Positions 33,516-41,924 of a DNA stretch of 64,000 bases are shown one piece after another. A program made the position numbers and the translations under genes. The stretch is from Actinernus sp. WN-2022. Lineage: Eukaryota > Cnidaria > Anthozoa > Actiniaria > Actinernidae. Every line of letters starts with the position of its first letter. Position 1 is the stretch's first letter. The stretch is taken from NCBI GenBank assembly GCA_030867875.1, contig JAOWCC010000655.1:10934269-10998268 (forward strand), given 5' to 3'. Under the pieces are notes generated by a model. The model was not told the origin of the DNA. It searched no databases and worked only from the letters and a program-made list of their open reading frames with translations.

Positions 33516-33853
33516 TGACCAACCGGTTGCAGGATCTTATGCTACTTAAACCATATTGACATAAAATTACTCACTTCATGTATGTATCTCAATGGTTGTT
33601 TTTGAATTATATTGCAGAATTGTGGTATGATTATATAATTTTTGAAAATGATGGATCAAACAGCTGCTAATATCAGAAACCCACATTAAATTCTGAGGAA
33701 CACCAGGATGAATCCAAAGAACGTCCCATATTCTATGAAGATCAGAAATATATTGAATTTTATTTAAATGGAAGCATAACTGAAGATTAACTGACCCTGT
33801 ATAATAACTGCATGCAGAACCTGCTACGTAAACTTTTTGTTTTGTACATGTAC

Positions 33854-34080
33854 CTGATGGCCATCAGGTGCACAAATTCCATCTGGAGAAAACTTTTTGT
33901 CATGAGACACAAGTTATCACTGACACCTAGAAACTGAAGACATATTAGAAACAGTTCTGTCTTCATTGCATCATCACCGAGAAAATAATTATTGATTGGA
34001 GTTCCAGTTTGTTCTATCAAACTGGATATGAGTGTTTGGGTGTATGTTACCTCTGGGACGTCACATGGATCTGTCAGGTG
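33854..34080 (-). CDS. Candidate host exon, unknown protein
   Basis: A 227-nt open minus-strand segment lies between TTTGCACAG (acceptor, 34,081 onwards) and CAG|GTACATG (donor, at 33,853). It encodes HLTDPCDVPEVTYTQTLISS, a GDDAMKTELFLICLQFLG segment and EFVHLMAI. I do not recognise it. An internal GAGGTAACA could be an alternative, earlier donor. It may be a remnant of a gene interrupted by the surrounding retroelements. Confidence 0.35.
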
Positions 34081-34139
34081 CTGTGCAAACAACTTTGAAA
34101 GAGACTTAGGGTGTTCAGGGATAATATGTATATAATTAT

Positions 34140-34390
34140 ATAACTATCCTACAATGTAAATGCAGATAGTTTATGGATTGGCTTCAGGTAGGCTAGTTTT
34201 TAACTATCCATATTTTTATCTTTTACAGATTGAAGACAGGTTTCAGATAGGCTAGTTTTGTTACTATCCGTATTTTTTCTTTTTCAGATTGGTTTCGGAT
34301 AGACTAGTTTTCTACTATCCTAACTGTGGAAAGTTTTCGGATAAGTTTGTGTTTTGCAGATAGTATTCAGATAGGATAGTTTTTTACTAC
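34140..34390. repeat. GATAG...CTATCC repeat array
   Basis: Imperfect repeats of GGATAGACTAGTTTTCTACT and ATCC with TTTTTC and AGATTG spacers, about 60 bp per unit, four to five units. Related to the motif at 14,050-14,285. Confidence 0.55.
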
Positions 34391-34394
34391 ACTG

Positions 34395-34700
34395 TTATTT
34401 TCAGGGAGTTATTTTAACTTCAAAAAGGGAGTTTTAAAAATGCTACAGAACAACCCTCTTTTTGGATTCATTGAATTTTTAACTGGAGTTGTTTTAACTC
34501 TTGCCTGAGAGTCAATACGACTCTTCTATTGAAGTACAATTAACTCTCTTTTGGGAGTAGGAAAAATTGGTACAGGACAACTACTTTTTGGAGTTGTTTT
34601 TACTCCAGCATATTAACTCCTCCAAAGTGTTAAATCATTTCACCCATAAGGGGTGGAATTAACTCTTGATGTGGAGTAAAAACATTTTACTTACTCTATG
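34395..34700. mobile_element. Probable MITE of GGAGTT/AACTCC type
   Basis: GGAGTTGTTTTAACTC, TTAACTCC, GGAGTTGTTTTTACTCC and related short inverted motifs recur through the segment in both orientations, giving a dispersed palindrome without clear ends. Confidence 0.4.
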
Positions 34701-34732
34701 CAAAACAAGGATTTTCTGAAGTACACTACATA

Positions 34733-34905
34733 TGTATTTATGCTCGGGACTGTTATTGCAGTGCAACTAGATTACGTAAGAGTACATTCCACACTTGTTT
34801 ATACGCTTTTGTTATTCAAACAGATATAAGTCATGTCGCAATCAAGTTTTATACTCTTAGGACAGTCAGTGTAACGGATCAAACGACAGTTAATTTGTTC
34901 CTTAA
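34733..34905 (+). repeat. T5 terminal segment (outer, plus copy)
   Basis: Begins TGTATTTATGCTCGGGACTG and ends near ACGACAGTTAATTTGTTCC, just before the gag ATG at 34,910. It likely contains the transcription start, by position only. Confidence 0.9.
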
Positions 34906-34909
34906 TATC

Positions 34910-35494
34910 ATGTCAGATAGAGGCGAAGAAGAAGATTCTATTCCACATGCTTCCCGAGATCAAACTGACAAGACAGTTTTGCAACTGAAATCATACTTCG
35001 ATTCAAAGTTTTTGTCATTGAAGCGTGAACTATCACAGGACCAGATAAAGTCCTCTTCCTCACTAGCAAAGAAGCTTAAATCCGAAAGTAGTGTGAACTT
35101 CAAGTTCAACGGTAACAAAAAACAATTTGATTTTAACACGCAAACTTTGGACCAAATTTCTCATAGTTCGGATCTTGTAAACTCCTTGAAACACCTCGTC
35201 GACCTTGAGGACCCAGACAACCAGGAGGTTACAGCACTGATTATCAAGCTAGACGAATCTCTTAAATTTACTACAAAGTCGGTAGATCGACGGAACAAGC
35301 TCATCAGAATCGCCGATAAGTCGGAAGCGGGTTGGGCTGTAGTCGACGAGTATCTGTCCGACGAAGTCGCCTCTGGCTCTGAAGACGAGAAGAAAATCCG
35401 TGCGGCGGAACAAAGGGCAATAAAAAAGAAAAGAAACTCCCGTAAACAGCAAGCGGGACAGAAGTTAAGTATTAGTGTGTCCGTTCGTCTTTGA
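34910..35494 (+). CDS. gag: gag N-terminal domain of the DIRS-like element
   Basis: The first ATG is at 34,910, four bases after T5. The 194-residue product starts MSDRGEEEDSIPHASRDQTD, has a coiled-coil-like LKSYFDSKFLSLKRELSQDQ, then FKFNGNKKQFDFNTQTLDQI, RNKLIRIADKSEAGW and a basic helix EKKIRAAEQRAIKKKRNSRK. DIRS-family Gag proteins share this order and normally continue directly into a Pro/Asn-rich linker and a CCHC knuckle. Here the frame stops instead, and T3 begins 50 bp later. The missing linker and knuckle are at 35,891-36,154. GTAAAC at 35,443 is one possible donor for joining them. Confidence 0.85.
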   Translation: MSDRGEEEDSIPHASRDQTDKTVLQLKSYFDSKFLSLKRELSQDQIKSSSSLAKKLKSESSVNFKFNGNKKQFDFNTQTLDQISHSSDLVNSLKHLVDLEDPDNQEVTALIIKLDESLKFTTKSVDRRNKLIRIADKSEAGWAVVDEYLSDEVASGSEDEKKIRAAEQRAIKKKRNSRKQQAGQKLSISVSVRL

Positions 35495-35545
35495 TTGACA
35501 TTTTTAGTGTTTTCGCGCTATTTTCTAAGGCCCGTTCTTTATATT

Positions 35546-35705
35546 CTTAACTATGCTTTTTCAGTTTCGCATCCTAGCACTGCACATATCCTATCCTACG
35601 AATAATAATAAAGTATTATGGTTAACATACAGGTGTTCTGTGTTTTATACGGAGATAAAGGTTTAGAGCATAAATGAGTTATTGTTGGCACGGAGTATAG
35701 ACAAT
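35546..35705 (+). repeat. T3 terminal segment (inner, plus copy)
   Basis: Nearly identical to 39,872-40,030. It ends GGAGTATAGACAAT and is followed within about 3 bp by T5, reproducing a circle-type junction. Confidence 0.92.
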
Positions 35706-35708
35706 AAA

Positions 35709-35883
35709 TGTATTTATGCTCGGGACTGTTATTGCAGTGCAACTAGATTACGTAAGAGTACATTCCACACTTGTTTATACGCTTTTGTTATTCAAACAGA
35801 TATAAGTCATGTCGCAATCAAGTTTTATACTCTTAGGACAGTCAGTGTAACGGATCAAACGACAGTTAATTTGTTCCTTAATT
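35709..35883 (+). repeat. T5 terminal segment (inner, plus copy)
   Basis: Nearly identical to 34,733-34,905. It is followed not by the gag ATG but by ATAGATTATAAGAAGACAAA and the linker/zinc-knuckle frame. Confidence 0.92.
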
Positions 35884-35890
35884 TCCATAG

Positions 35891-36154
35891 ATTATAAGAA
35901 GACAAACGCCCCCTACTGGTTTTACTGCTGTCTCTTCTATTTCACCGGGAAATTTCAATAATTTTCGTCCGTCAACAACGAGAAAAGTTTTTGGTAAAAG
36001 CCAGAACGACGTCTGTTTCGCCTGTGGCAAGACAGGTCATTGGAGGAACAACTGCCCAAACTCCAGTACTTACTTCTCACCAGGACCGTCCTACACGTAC
36101 AGTAACTACAGGGATTATACAAACAAGACCAGCGGTACAAGTGGGCAGTACTAA
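35891..36154 (+). CDS. gag: gag C-terminal part: linker and CCHC zinc knuckle
   Basis: An open frame without ATG reads QTPPTGFTAVSSISPGNFNN, then VCFACGKTGHWRNNCP. This is an exact Cys-x2-Cys-x4-His-x4-Cys nucleic-acid-binding knuckle. It stops at 36,152-36,154. The frame overlaps the RT frame, which is open from 35,898 in the +1 register, by about 255 nt. It cannot start translation alone and must be joined to the N-terminal gag (34,910-35,494) by splicing out T3|T5, or else be vestigial. TTATAAG just before AAGACAAACG (35,891-35,900) is present in both copies and could be the acceptor. Confidence 0.8.
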   Translation: MIRRQTPPTGFTAVSSISPGNFNNFRPSTTRKVFGKSQNDVCFACGKTGHWRNNCPNSSTYFSPGPSYTYSNYRDYTNKTSGTSGQY

Positions 36155-38186
36155 ATTCATCGCCCAGAATAAAGTAGTAAGAGAAATCATTGAAGGTAAC
36201 CAGTATTTTCAGTACGTTAATGGGAGAGATTTCGAATTTGAGGGCAGTTTGGATACTAATCCTACAGGCGTTACTGCCTTAACAGTCAAAGGCAGGCTCA
36301 GAAAACATATCAAGTTTTGGAAGGATACGCTTACAGCTAGTAACTTCATTATCAATACTATTGATAAAGGTTATGTTATTCCGTTCATTAACACGCCACA
36401 ACCTGCTAGATTTAAGAACAATAATTCGGCAAACAAGCATTCTGAATTTGTAACTGAATCTATAATAGAACTTGTTCAATCAGGCTGTGTTATAGAAGTC
36501 GTAATCCCTCCGATCGTGATAAACCCATTATCTGTATCGGTACAAACGTCGGGCAAGAAAAGGTTGATCCTCGATCTAAGACATGTTAACTTCCACATAT
36601 GGAAGCAAAAGATCAAGTTTGAAGATATCAGAGTAGCCAGTAATTATCTTCCGTATGATAATTTCATGTTTAAATTTGATCTTAAGTCCGGCTACCATCA
36701 TATCGATATAATGGTAGAACATCAATCTTTTCTTGGATTTTCTTGGTGTTTCAATGGAGTATGTAAATTCTTTGTTTTTACGGTTCTTCCATTTAGTCTT
36801 TCGTCTGCTCCATTTATTTTCACGAAAGTGGTCCGTGAATTAGTTAAATATTGGAGAAAGCATTTTGTCAGAATTACAGTGTATCTCGATGATGGTCTCG
36901 GTTCAGCTAGAGATTGGGCAAGTTGCGAGAGGTCGTCTAATTTTGTAGAGAAGGTTCTGAAGTTGTCGGGTTTTCTGCCTAATGATAAGAAGTCAGTCTG
37001 GCAGCCTACAACCAAATTAGAGTGGTTGGGATACATGATAGATTTGTCTACTCACGTTATTGCTATTCCCACAGATAGAATTCACAGTACTCAGCAGATT
37101 ATTGATAATATTCTTTTGCATTCTTTCAGTACAGCCAGAAAAGTGGCACAATTCGTAGGAAAAGTTATTTCCATGGGTTTTGTACTTGGTAATATTACTC
37201 GTATTATGACCAGATATTCTCATTTCGATATTTTGAGAAGATTTTCGTGGGATACGAGGATTGAATTATCGAGCTCTACTCTAATAGAGTTAACTTTCTG
37301 GAAAAACAATCTATTGTTGTTGAACAGTAAACGCATGCTTAAGCAGCAATTTGTTTATTCTAGAATATGTTATTCTGACGCGAGCTCTACCGGTTGTGCA
37401 AGCTACATCTTAGAATTTCATAACGCAATTGCTCATAAGATGTGGAGCGACATGGAAGCTCAACGTAGCTCTTCTTACAGAGAACTTTATGCCATCTCCC
37501 TCGGTATGGAGTCCTTCATTAATATGTTGAAAGGTCAAACGATTATATGGTATACCGACAATCAAAGCGTTTCGAGAATAGTCGAAGTAGGTAGCATGAA
37601 GGAAGACTTACAATGCATCGCTCTTCGTATTTTCAAGATATGTGTACAACATAATATCCGACTCCAGGTGGAATGGATCCCTATATCACTTAATGAAAGA
37701 GCAGATTTTTTGAGCAAAATCGTAGACTACGACGATTGGCGAGTTAGATCGAGATACTTCTGTGTCATTGAGGACAGGTGGGGTCCACATTCTGTCGATA
37801 GATTCGCTAATCATGAAAATACACAATTACCTCGTTTTAACAGCAGGTTTTGGTGCCCGGGCACTGAAGTAGTAGACTCGTTTTCGGTTTCTTGGGCGAA
37901 TGAAAATAATTGGGTAGTCCCGCCTATTTTCCTCATCCCTAGAGTTATTAATTACATCGTTGCCACAGGGTGTAAAGGTACCCTTATGGTACCAAAATGG
38001 CCTTCTGCCGTATTCTGGCCTATGGTGTACACAGATAGAGGGTTATCGTGCATATTTACTGATATATGTGAAATCCCGTGTGGTACAGAGGTGTTTGAAT
38101 TTGGCCATAACAAGAAATCTTTGTTTGGTTCACCTGAATTTCGCTCCGGTGTCCTTTTCCTAAGGTTTCATAGCAGAACTGATTGA
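35991..38186 (+). CDS. pol: Reverse transcriptase / RNase H polyprotein of the DIRS-like element
   Basis: The frame is open from 35,898 to 38,186 with no early ATG, so expression probably depends on +1 frameshifting from gag. The given start is only the first near-cognate codon. Domains: linker (about 1-150), RT with LILDLRHVNFHIWKQKIKFE, FDLKSGYHHIDIM and VYLDDGLGSA (YLDD box), and RNase H with YSDASSTGCASY, RELYAISLGMES and WYTDNQSVSRIV (catalytic Asp-Glu-Asp). A C-terminal segment with DRWGPHSVDRFA and PRFNSRFWCPGTEVVD is typical of DIRS elements. No protease or methyltransferase was seen. All catalytic motifs are intact. Confidence 0.9.
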   Translation: MVKARTTSVSPVARQVIGGTTAQTPVLTSHQDRPTRTVTTGIIQTRPAVQVGSTKFIAQNKVVREIIEGNQYFQYVNGRDFEFEGSLDTNPTGVTALTVKGRLRKHIKFWKDTLTASNFIINTIDKGYVIPFINTPQPARFKNNNSANKHSEFVTESIIELVQSGCVIEVVIPPIVINPLSVSVQTSGKKRLILDLRHVNFHIWKQKIKFEDIRVASNYLPYDNFMFKFDLKSGYHHIDIMVEHQSFLGFSWCFNGVCKFFVFTVLPFSLSSAPFIFTKVVRELVKYWRKHFVRITVYLDDGLGSARDWASCERSSNFVEKVLKLSGFLPNDKKSVWQPTTKLEWLGYMIDLSTHVIAIPTDRIHSTQQIIDNILLHSFSTARKVAQFVGKVISMGFVLGNITRIMTRYSHFDILRRFSWDTRIELSSSTLIELTFWKNNLLLLNSKRMLKQQFVYSRICYSDASSTGCASYILEFHNAIAHKMWSDMEAQRSSSYRELYAISLGMESFINMLKGQTIIWYTDNQSVSRIVEVGSMKEDLQCIALRIFKICVQHNIRLQVEWIPISLNERADFLSKIVDYDDWRVRSRYFCVIEDRWGPHSVDRFANHENTQLPRFNSRFWCPGTEVVDSFSVSWANENNWVVPPIFLIPRVINYIVATGCKGTLMVPKWPSAVFWPMVYTDRGLSCIFTDICEIPCGTEVFEFGHNKKSLFGSPEFRSGVLFLRFHSRTD

Positions 38187-38189
38187 CGA

Positions 38190-38870
38190 ACATCGGAGGA
38201 CAATTATCTTGCATAAAGTTGCATGATCATGGTTTGCGGTATTCAGTTGGATGTTTCAGATCAAGCGCCCACCTGGACGTTATCTACGTTATATTGATAC
38301 GCAATAACTAGGGTCCACTTGGAACCTGACTGAAATATGTAAATATTACTACTTTGGTTACTTATACATGTACGACTTAGCGAGATCATTTGATATTTTG
38401 AACCTGAGCTACCTGGCATGTTAACCACTTGGTGTTAGTTGACACAAGTCATATCGGATTCACCTGGATCCTAGTTTGTTGAGTAAGTCGAAGAAACTAC
38501 TTAGTTTCCGTAATTAATTAATTATATTATTTGTATGCATTTACTGGGACCACCTGGTCATTATTGTTTTATCTGTAAAGTCCCACTTGGGTTGTAATCA
38601 AGATTGAAGTTCAATAACAACAACAAAAACAAACACAACAACAACAAAAATCCCACTTGGGTTCTCAGATTTACATCTGTTATCCAGGTTGCTATTGGCG
38701 ACACCTGTTTGGGCCGCCTTTTGTTCGAAACGAAAGATAGAGTACATCGACAACCGATATAATCTCTATACAATTACATTGTTTTCGTTTATATATCCCT
38801 TTAGGTATGGTCAAAGGTATATTTATGATTAATATATTCTTATTATTATATTTTGATCAGATATTACTTC
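38190..38870 (+). promoter_or_regulatory. RT-recombinase spacer with array of CCACTTGG/CACCTGG motifs
   Basis: About nine E-box-like octamers (CCACCTGG, CCACTTGG, TACCTGG, TCACCTGG) occur between 38,270 and 38,700, with conserved positions in the minus copy. There is no ORF. It could hold a promoter or splicing signals for the recombinase. A T-rich stretch ending TTTTGATCAG at about 38,860 is a possible acceptor for the recombinase frame. Confidence 0.5.
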
Positions 38871-38910
38871 AGCTGTATACCAGGAAGGAAACGGTCAGAC
38901 GGATCAGAAG

Positions 38911-39852
38911 TTGTGGTTCCTTGCCTTAAATTCTAGAGCAGATAATACTGTTTTGTCTTACTGTAGAAACTTTTGTAAATTCAAATATTGGTGTAAACTC
39001 AGTAATATGAGAAATTCTTTCCTTCCCGCTACACCTACTACAGTTGCTATGTATCTTAAATCAATGTTTGAAGAAAATAAGGCTAAGGCAACCATACACA
39101 ACATGTATTATGCAATAAATTGGATACATAAGTTGGCAGGATTCGAGGATAGAAATCCTTGTAATAAGTTTCTTGTAAAATCAGTTGTAGAGGCTTCAAA
39201 CCGTATTAATTGTAAAGCTGTTAAGAAAGCTGAACCAATAACCCCTGAGGTTCTAAGGATACTTTGTAAGCGTTATGGGGATAGTAGTAACTTAGTTGAC
39301 ATTAGATTCATATGTATGTGTTTACTTTCTTACGCGGGGTTTTTCCGCATTTCTGAATTATTGAATATTAGGAGGAATAATATTGTAACCCAAGACGAGT
39401 ATCACAAGATCCTCGTAGAAGTTAGCAAAACAGACAAATACAGAGAAGGCTCTTGGGTTTATATTGCCAAAACGGGCAATGATACATGCCCATATACCTT
39501 TCTCCTTAAATACTTGAGTGCCGCAGAGATACCTAACAATTCACAAGGTTTCATATTTAGATCAGTAAGATATGACAAACAAGCCAAAAGAAACGTCCTT
39601 TCTACAAAAGTTCTTAGCGCCAACAGATCTAGAGAGATACTTAAAGCAAATCTGGTATCTGTCGGAGTAAATTCTTCTGGTTTTAGTAACCACAGTTTTA
39701 GGTCTGGAGGGGCTACCGCAGCAGCGAATCTAAATATACCAGACAGATTATTTAAAATCCACGGTAGGTGGAAATCTGAGTCTGCCAAGGACGGCTACGT
39801 GTGTGACAAAATCGAGGCACGGCTAATAGTGCCTAAGAATATTGGACTGTAA
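38911..39852 (+). CDS. Tyrosine recombinase of the DIRS-like element
   Basis: The 313-codon frame is open upstream to about 38,862 and has no ATG at its start (first listed codon TTG), which suggests expression by splicing or read-through. N-terminal SAM-like core-binding region: NTVLSYCRNFCKFKYW and KATIHNMYYAINWIHKLAGF. Catalytic domain: LLSYAGFFRISELLNIRR (Arg I), NHSFRSGGATAAANL (His-x-x-Arg) and HGRWKSESAKDGYV (His/Trp and tyrosine nucleophile). The expected role is integration of circular cDNA by site-specific strand exchange, without target duplication. All catalytic residues are present. Confidence 0.92.
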   Translation: MWFLALNSRADNTVLSYCRNFCKFKYWCKLSNMRNSFLPATPTTVAMYLKSMFEENKAKATIHNMYYAINWIHKLAGFEDRNPCNKFLVKSVVEASNRINCKAVKKAEPITPEVLRILCKRYGDSSNLVDIRFICMCLLSYAGFFRISELLNIRRNNIVTQDEYHKILVEVSKTDKYREGSWVYIAKTGNDTCPYTFLLKYLSAAEIPNNSQGFIFRSVRYDKQAKRNVLSTKVLSANRSREILKANLVSVGVNSSGFSNHSFRSGGATAAANLNIPDRLFKIHGRWKSESAKDGYVCDKIEARLIVPKNIGL

Positions 39853-39871
39853 AGTATTCTCAAAGTAATTG

Positions 39872-40030
39872 TAACTGATGCTTTTTCAGTTTCGCATCCT
39901 AGCACTGCACATATCCTATCCTACCAATAATAATAAAGTATTATGGTTAACATACAGGTGTTCTGTGTTTTATACGGAGATAAAGGTTTAGAGCATAAAT
40001 GAGTTATTGTTGGCACGGAGTATAGACAAT
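39872..40030 (+). repeat. T3 terminal segment (outer, plus copy)
   Basis: It follows the recombinase stop by about 20 bp, contains AATAATAAAG (possible polyadenylation signal) and ends TATAGACAAT. Flank AATCATATTTT. Confidence 0.9.
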
Positions 40031-40382
40031 AATCATATTTTATTGTTCTTTTAAGATATTTACACTTCAATTTACATAAATGTTTATATGTTTTCTACAT
40101 GAATGACTTCCAGCACTTTGTATGAATAAAACAGCAAGTAGGAACAATAAAACTTAAACATTGGAGTGAAAAAAATTAATACAATCTTTACACTCATTGT
40201 ATCCTTGCACCATGATCAATAAGTGTTTCAAGTATTATTATATCTGGATCATGCAATCTGCTAAAAATATTGACATAACTTACATTTACGCGCCCAGCAT
40301 TTATTCGAGACCAAAATGTTTATTGGAAACCCAGCCTTACTTCCCATATAATATTATAGCCAGAGGAAGAATAGTCTCCTAG

Positions 40383-40797
40383 GGTCGTCACATAAGTACT
40401 AGCCCAACTAACGGCTGCTTACACCAGCCAGACATTCCATTCCTGATTGTTTGTATAAGCCAATCAAGACCATTATAACATACATGAGTTGAATAGCAAC
40501 GGTTTGATTATATCAACACTTTCAAGCTCATCAGTACAGTGTCAAAACGAACAATTTCTTCTAAACTCTATCTGCTTTCTTGAGAAAAACTAAGAACAGA
40601 ATATATACAAAACTATTTGATCCGATTTCATATAAAATTTAGCCTCTATATTTGATTTCCTGGATTTAGCTCTGGCATGAGTGGTTTTTTTATTCTGAGA
40701 ACTGAATTCTGATTGGCCATGCGGTTGGAATGGTATGTCTGGTTGGTGTAAGCAGCCGTTAGTGGGGCTAGCATTTGCGTGACGACCCTAAGAATGG
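40383..40797. mobile_element. MITE with about 63-bp inverted ends (TAGGGTCGTCAC)
   Basis: The left end TAGGGTCGTCAC...CTAACGGCTGCTTACACCA is mirrored at the right by TGGTGTAAGCAGCCGTTAG...GTGACGACCCTA. The interior is AT-rich and non-coding. Confidence 0.8.
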
Positions 40798-40969
40798 CTG
40801 CGAAGGAGACTATGGAAAGAAGCGAATGACTAATTAAATTATGTTCCTGGTTTCCAAAGGCCTACAAAAATAAGTGGTAAAGAAAATATAAAAAACAGTG
40901 TTCATGTTTAAAAAATACTGTATGTCCCAAATAAATGGCAGGTTCAAATAAATGCCAGAGCCCAGTTGT

Positions 40970-41105
40970 TGAAAGCGTGAACAACTTTATCCACTGGATA
41001 AATCATTATCCAGTGGATACGTATTAACCAAAGTAGCTTATTTTATCCACTAGATAACAATTTATTCGGTGGATAAAGTTAACAATGATCCATCCTTTGA
41101 ACAAC
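40970..41105. mobile_element. Short palindromic MITE (GTTGTTGAAAG...CTTTGAACAAC)
   Basis: Terminal CCAGTTGTTGAAAG and CTTTGAACAACCGG, with internal TTTATCCACTGGATAA-type palindromes repeated three times. Confidence 0.65.
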
Positions 41106-41469
41106 CGGACACTGGTCCAGAGTCAAATTTTATGAATAAATGCCAGGGGCTTATATTTGAGAAAATACAACTTACATGTACATGTACTGCAATACATTTT
41201 AGTCATGTAACCTCTGCAGTAATTCAAGTACCTCGGTATTTTCTCAAACAAATACCTAGGTTTTATTTCAAATTTAGCCATAATAATATTATTATGATAA
41301 TAAATTTGTTGTTAAGAGCCTCATTTCTGAAATCCTCACTGGCTCAGGGAACCAGTAAAATTAAATAATTAATTTCACACGTTTTTGAAAGTTAATACAA
41401 AATTTCACAAGTCATGCAGTGATCAGAGCAATTGTATCAACTTTGAAAACACAAGTGAAATTAATCATT

Positions 41470-41882
41470 AACGGGAATCTTGGCTGAAAAACAATGTTTG
41501 CTCTCAAATGATTGTTATACATGCCTATCATAAGTCTGTTTCTGTGTTTGTCTCCAATAAATTATACACTAGATGTCATTTATGTACAGATTTTCCTGTC
41601 GATAACACTCATTTGAATTTCCTGTATGCTGCCATCTTGGATTTTATGATGTCACAGTGTAGCCCCAATTGTCAGAAAACAATAGGGGCAACACTGTGAC
41701 AGCATGATCCAAGTTGGCGGGGTGCAGGATATTCAAATGAGTTTTATCGACAGGAAAATTGGTGCATAAATGACATCTACATGTAGTGTATAATTTGCTG
41801 GAGACAGACAGCAATGTATTTATATAGGCATCTACAAACACACACCTGAGAACAAACATTGTTTTTCAGCCAAGGTTAACTT
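41470..41882. mobile_element. Foldback element, about 190-bp arms
   Basis: Left-arm landmarks AACGGGAATCTTGGCTGAAA, AAACAATGTTTG, TAGATGTCATTTATG and CATTTGAAT are mirrored in the right arm. The centre contains CAATTGTCAGAAAACAATAG. Each arm has a GCCATCTTGG or CCAAGTTGG YY1-like motif near the centre. It lies 50 bp from a second, larger foldback. Confidence 0.8.
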
Positions 41883-41924
41883 TAACAATTATTTTACGAG
41901 GACCCATCATATTACTTGTTAAAG

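Larger units (their letters stand above)
34733..40030 (+). mobile_element. DIRS-like composite retrotransposon, plus copy (well preserved)
   Basis: The 5,298-bp order is T5 (34,733-34,905), gag N-terminal part (34,910-35,494), T3 (35,546-35,705), T5 (35,709-35,883), zinc-knuckle frame/RT/RNase H (35,891-38,186), spacer, tyrosine recombinase (38,911-39,852), T3 (39,872-40,030). The coding regions are open, unlike the minus copy. There is no target duplication at the outer ends (CTACATA before, AATCATAT after), as expected for recombinase-mediated insertion. The internal T3|T5 junction divides gag and is the element's outstanding oddity. Confidence 0.9.

Noticed and set aside
34733..35705. T5-gag-T3 as an unrelated non-autonomous element that happens to sit beside a full element
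   Set aside because: The same adjacency occurs in both copies, and the empty site shows joint insertion; a chance neighbour does not explain this.
38190..38905. A hidden methyltransferase gene between RT and recombinase
   Set aside because: No open frame longer than chance on the coding strand in either copy.
34733..40030. T5 and T3 as LTRs of a Gypsy-like element
   Set aside because: The two segments differ from each other, there is a tyrosine recombinase instead of a DDE integrase, and no target duplication.
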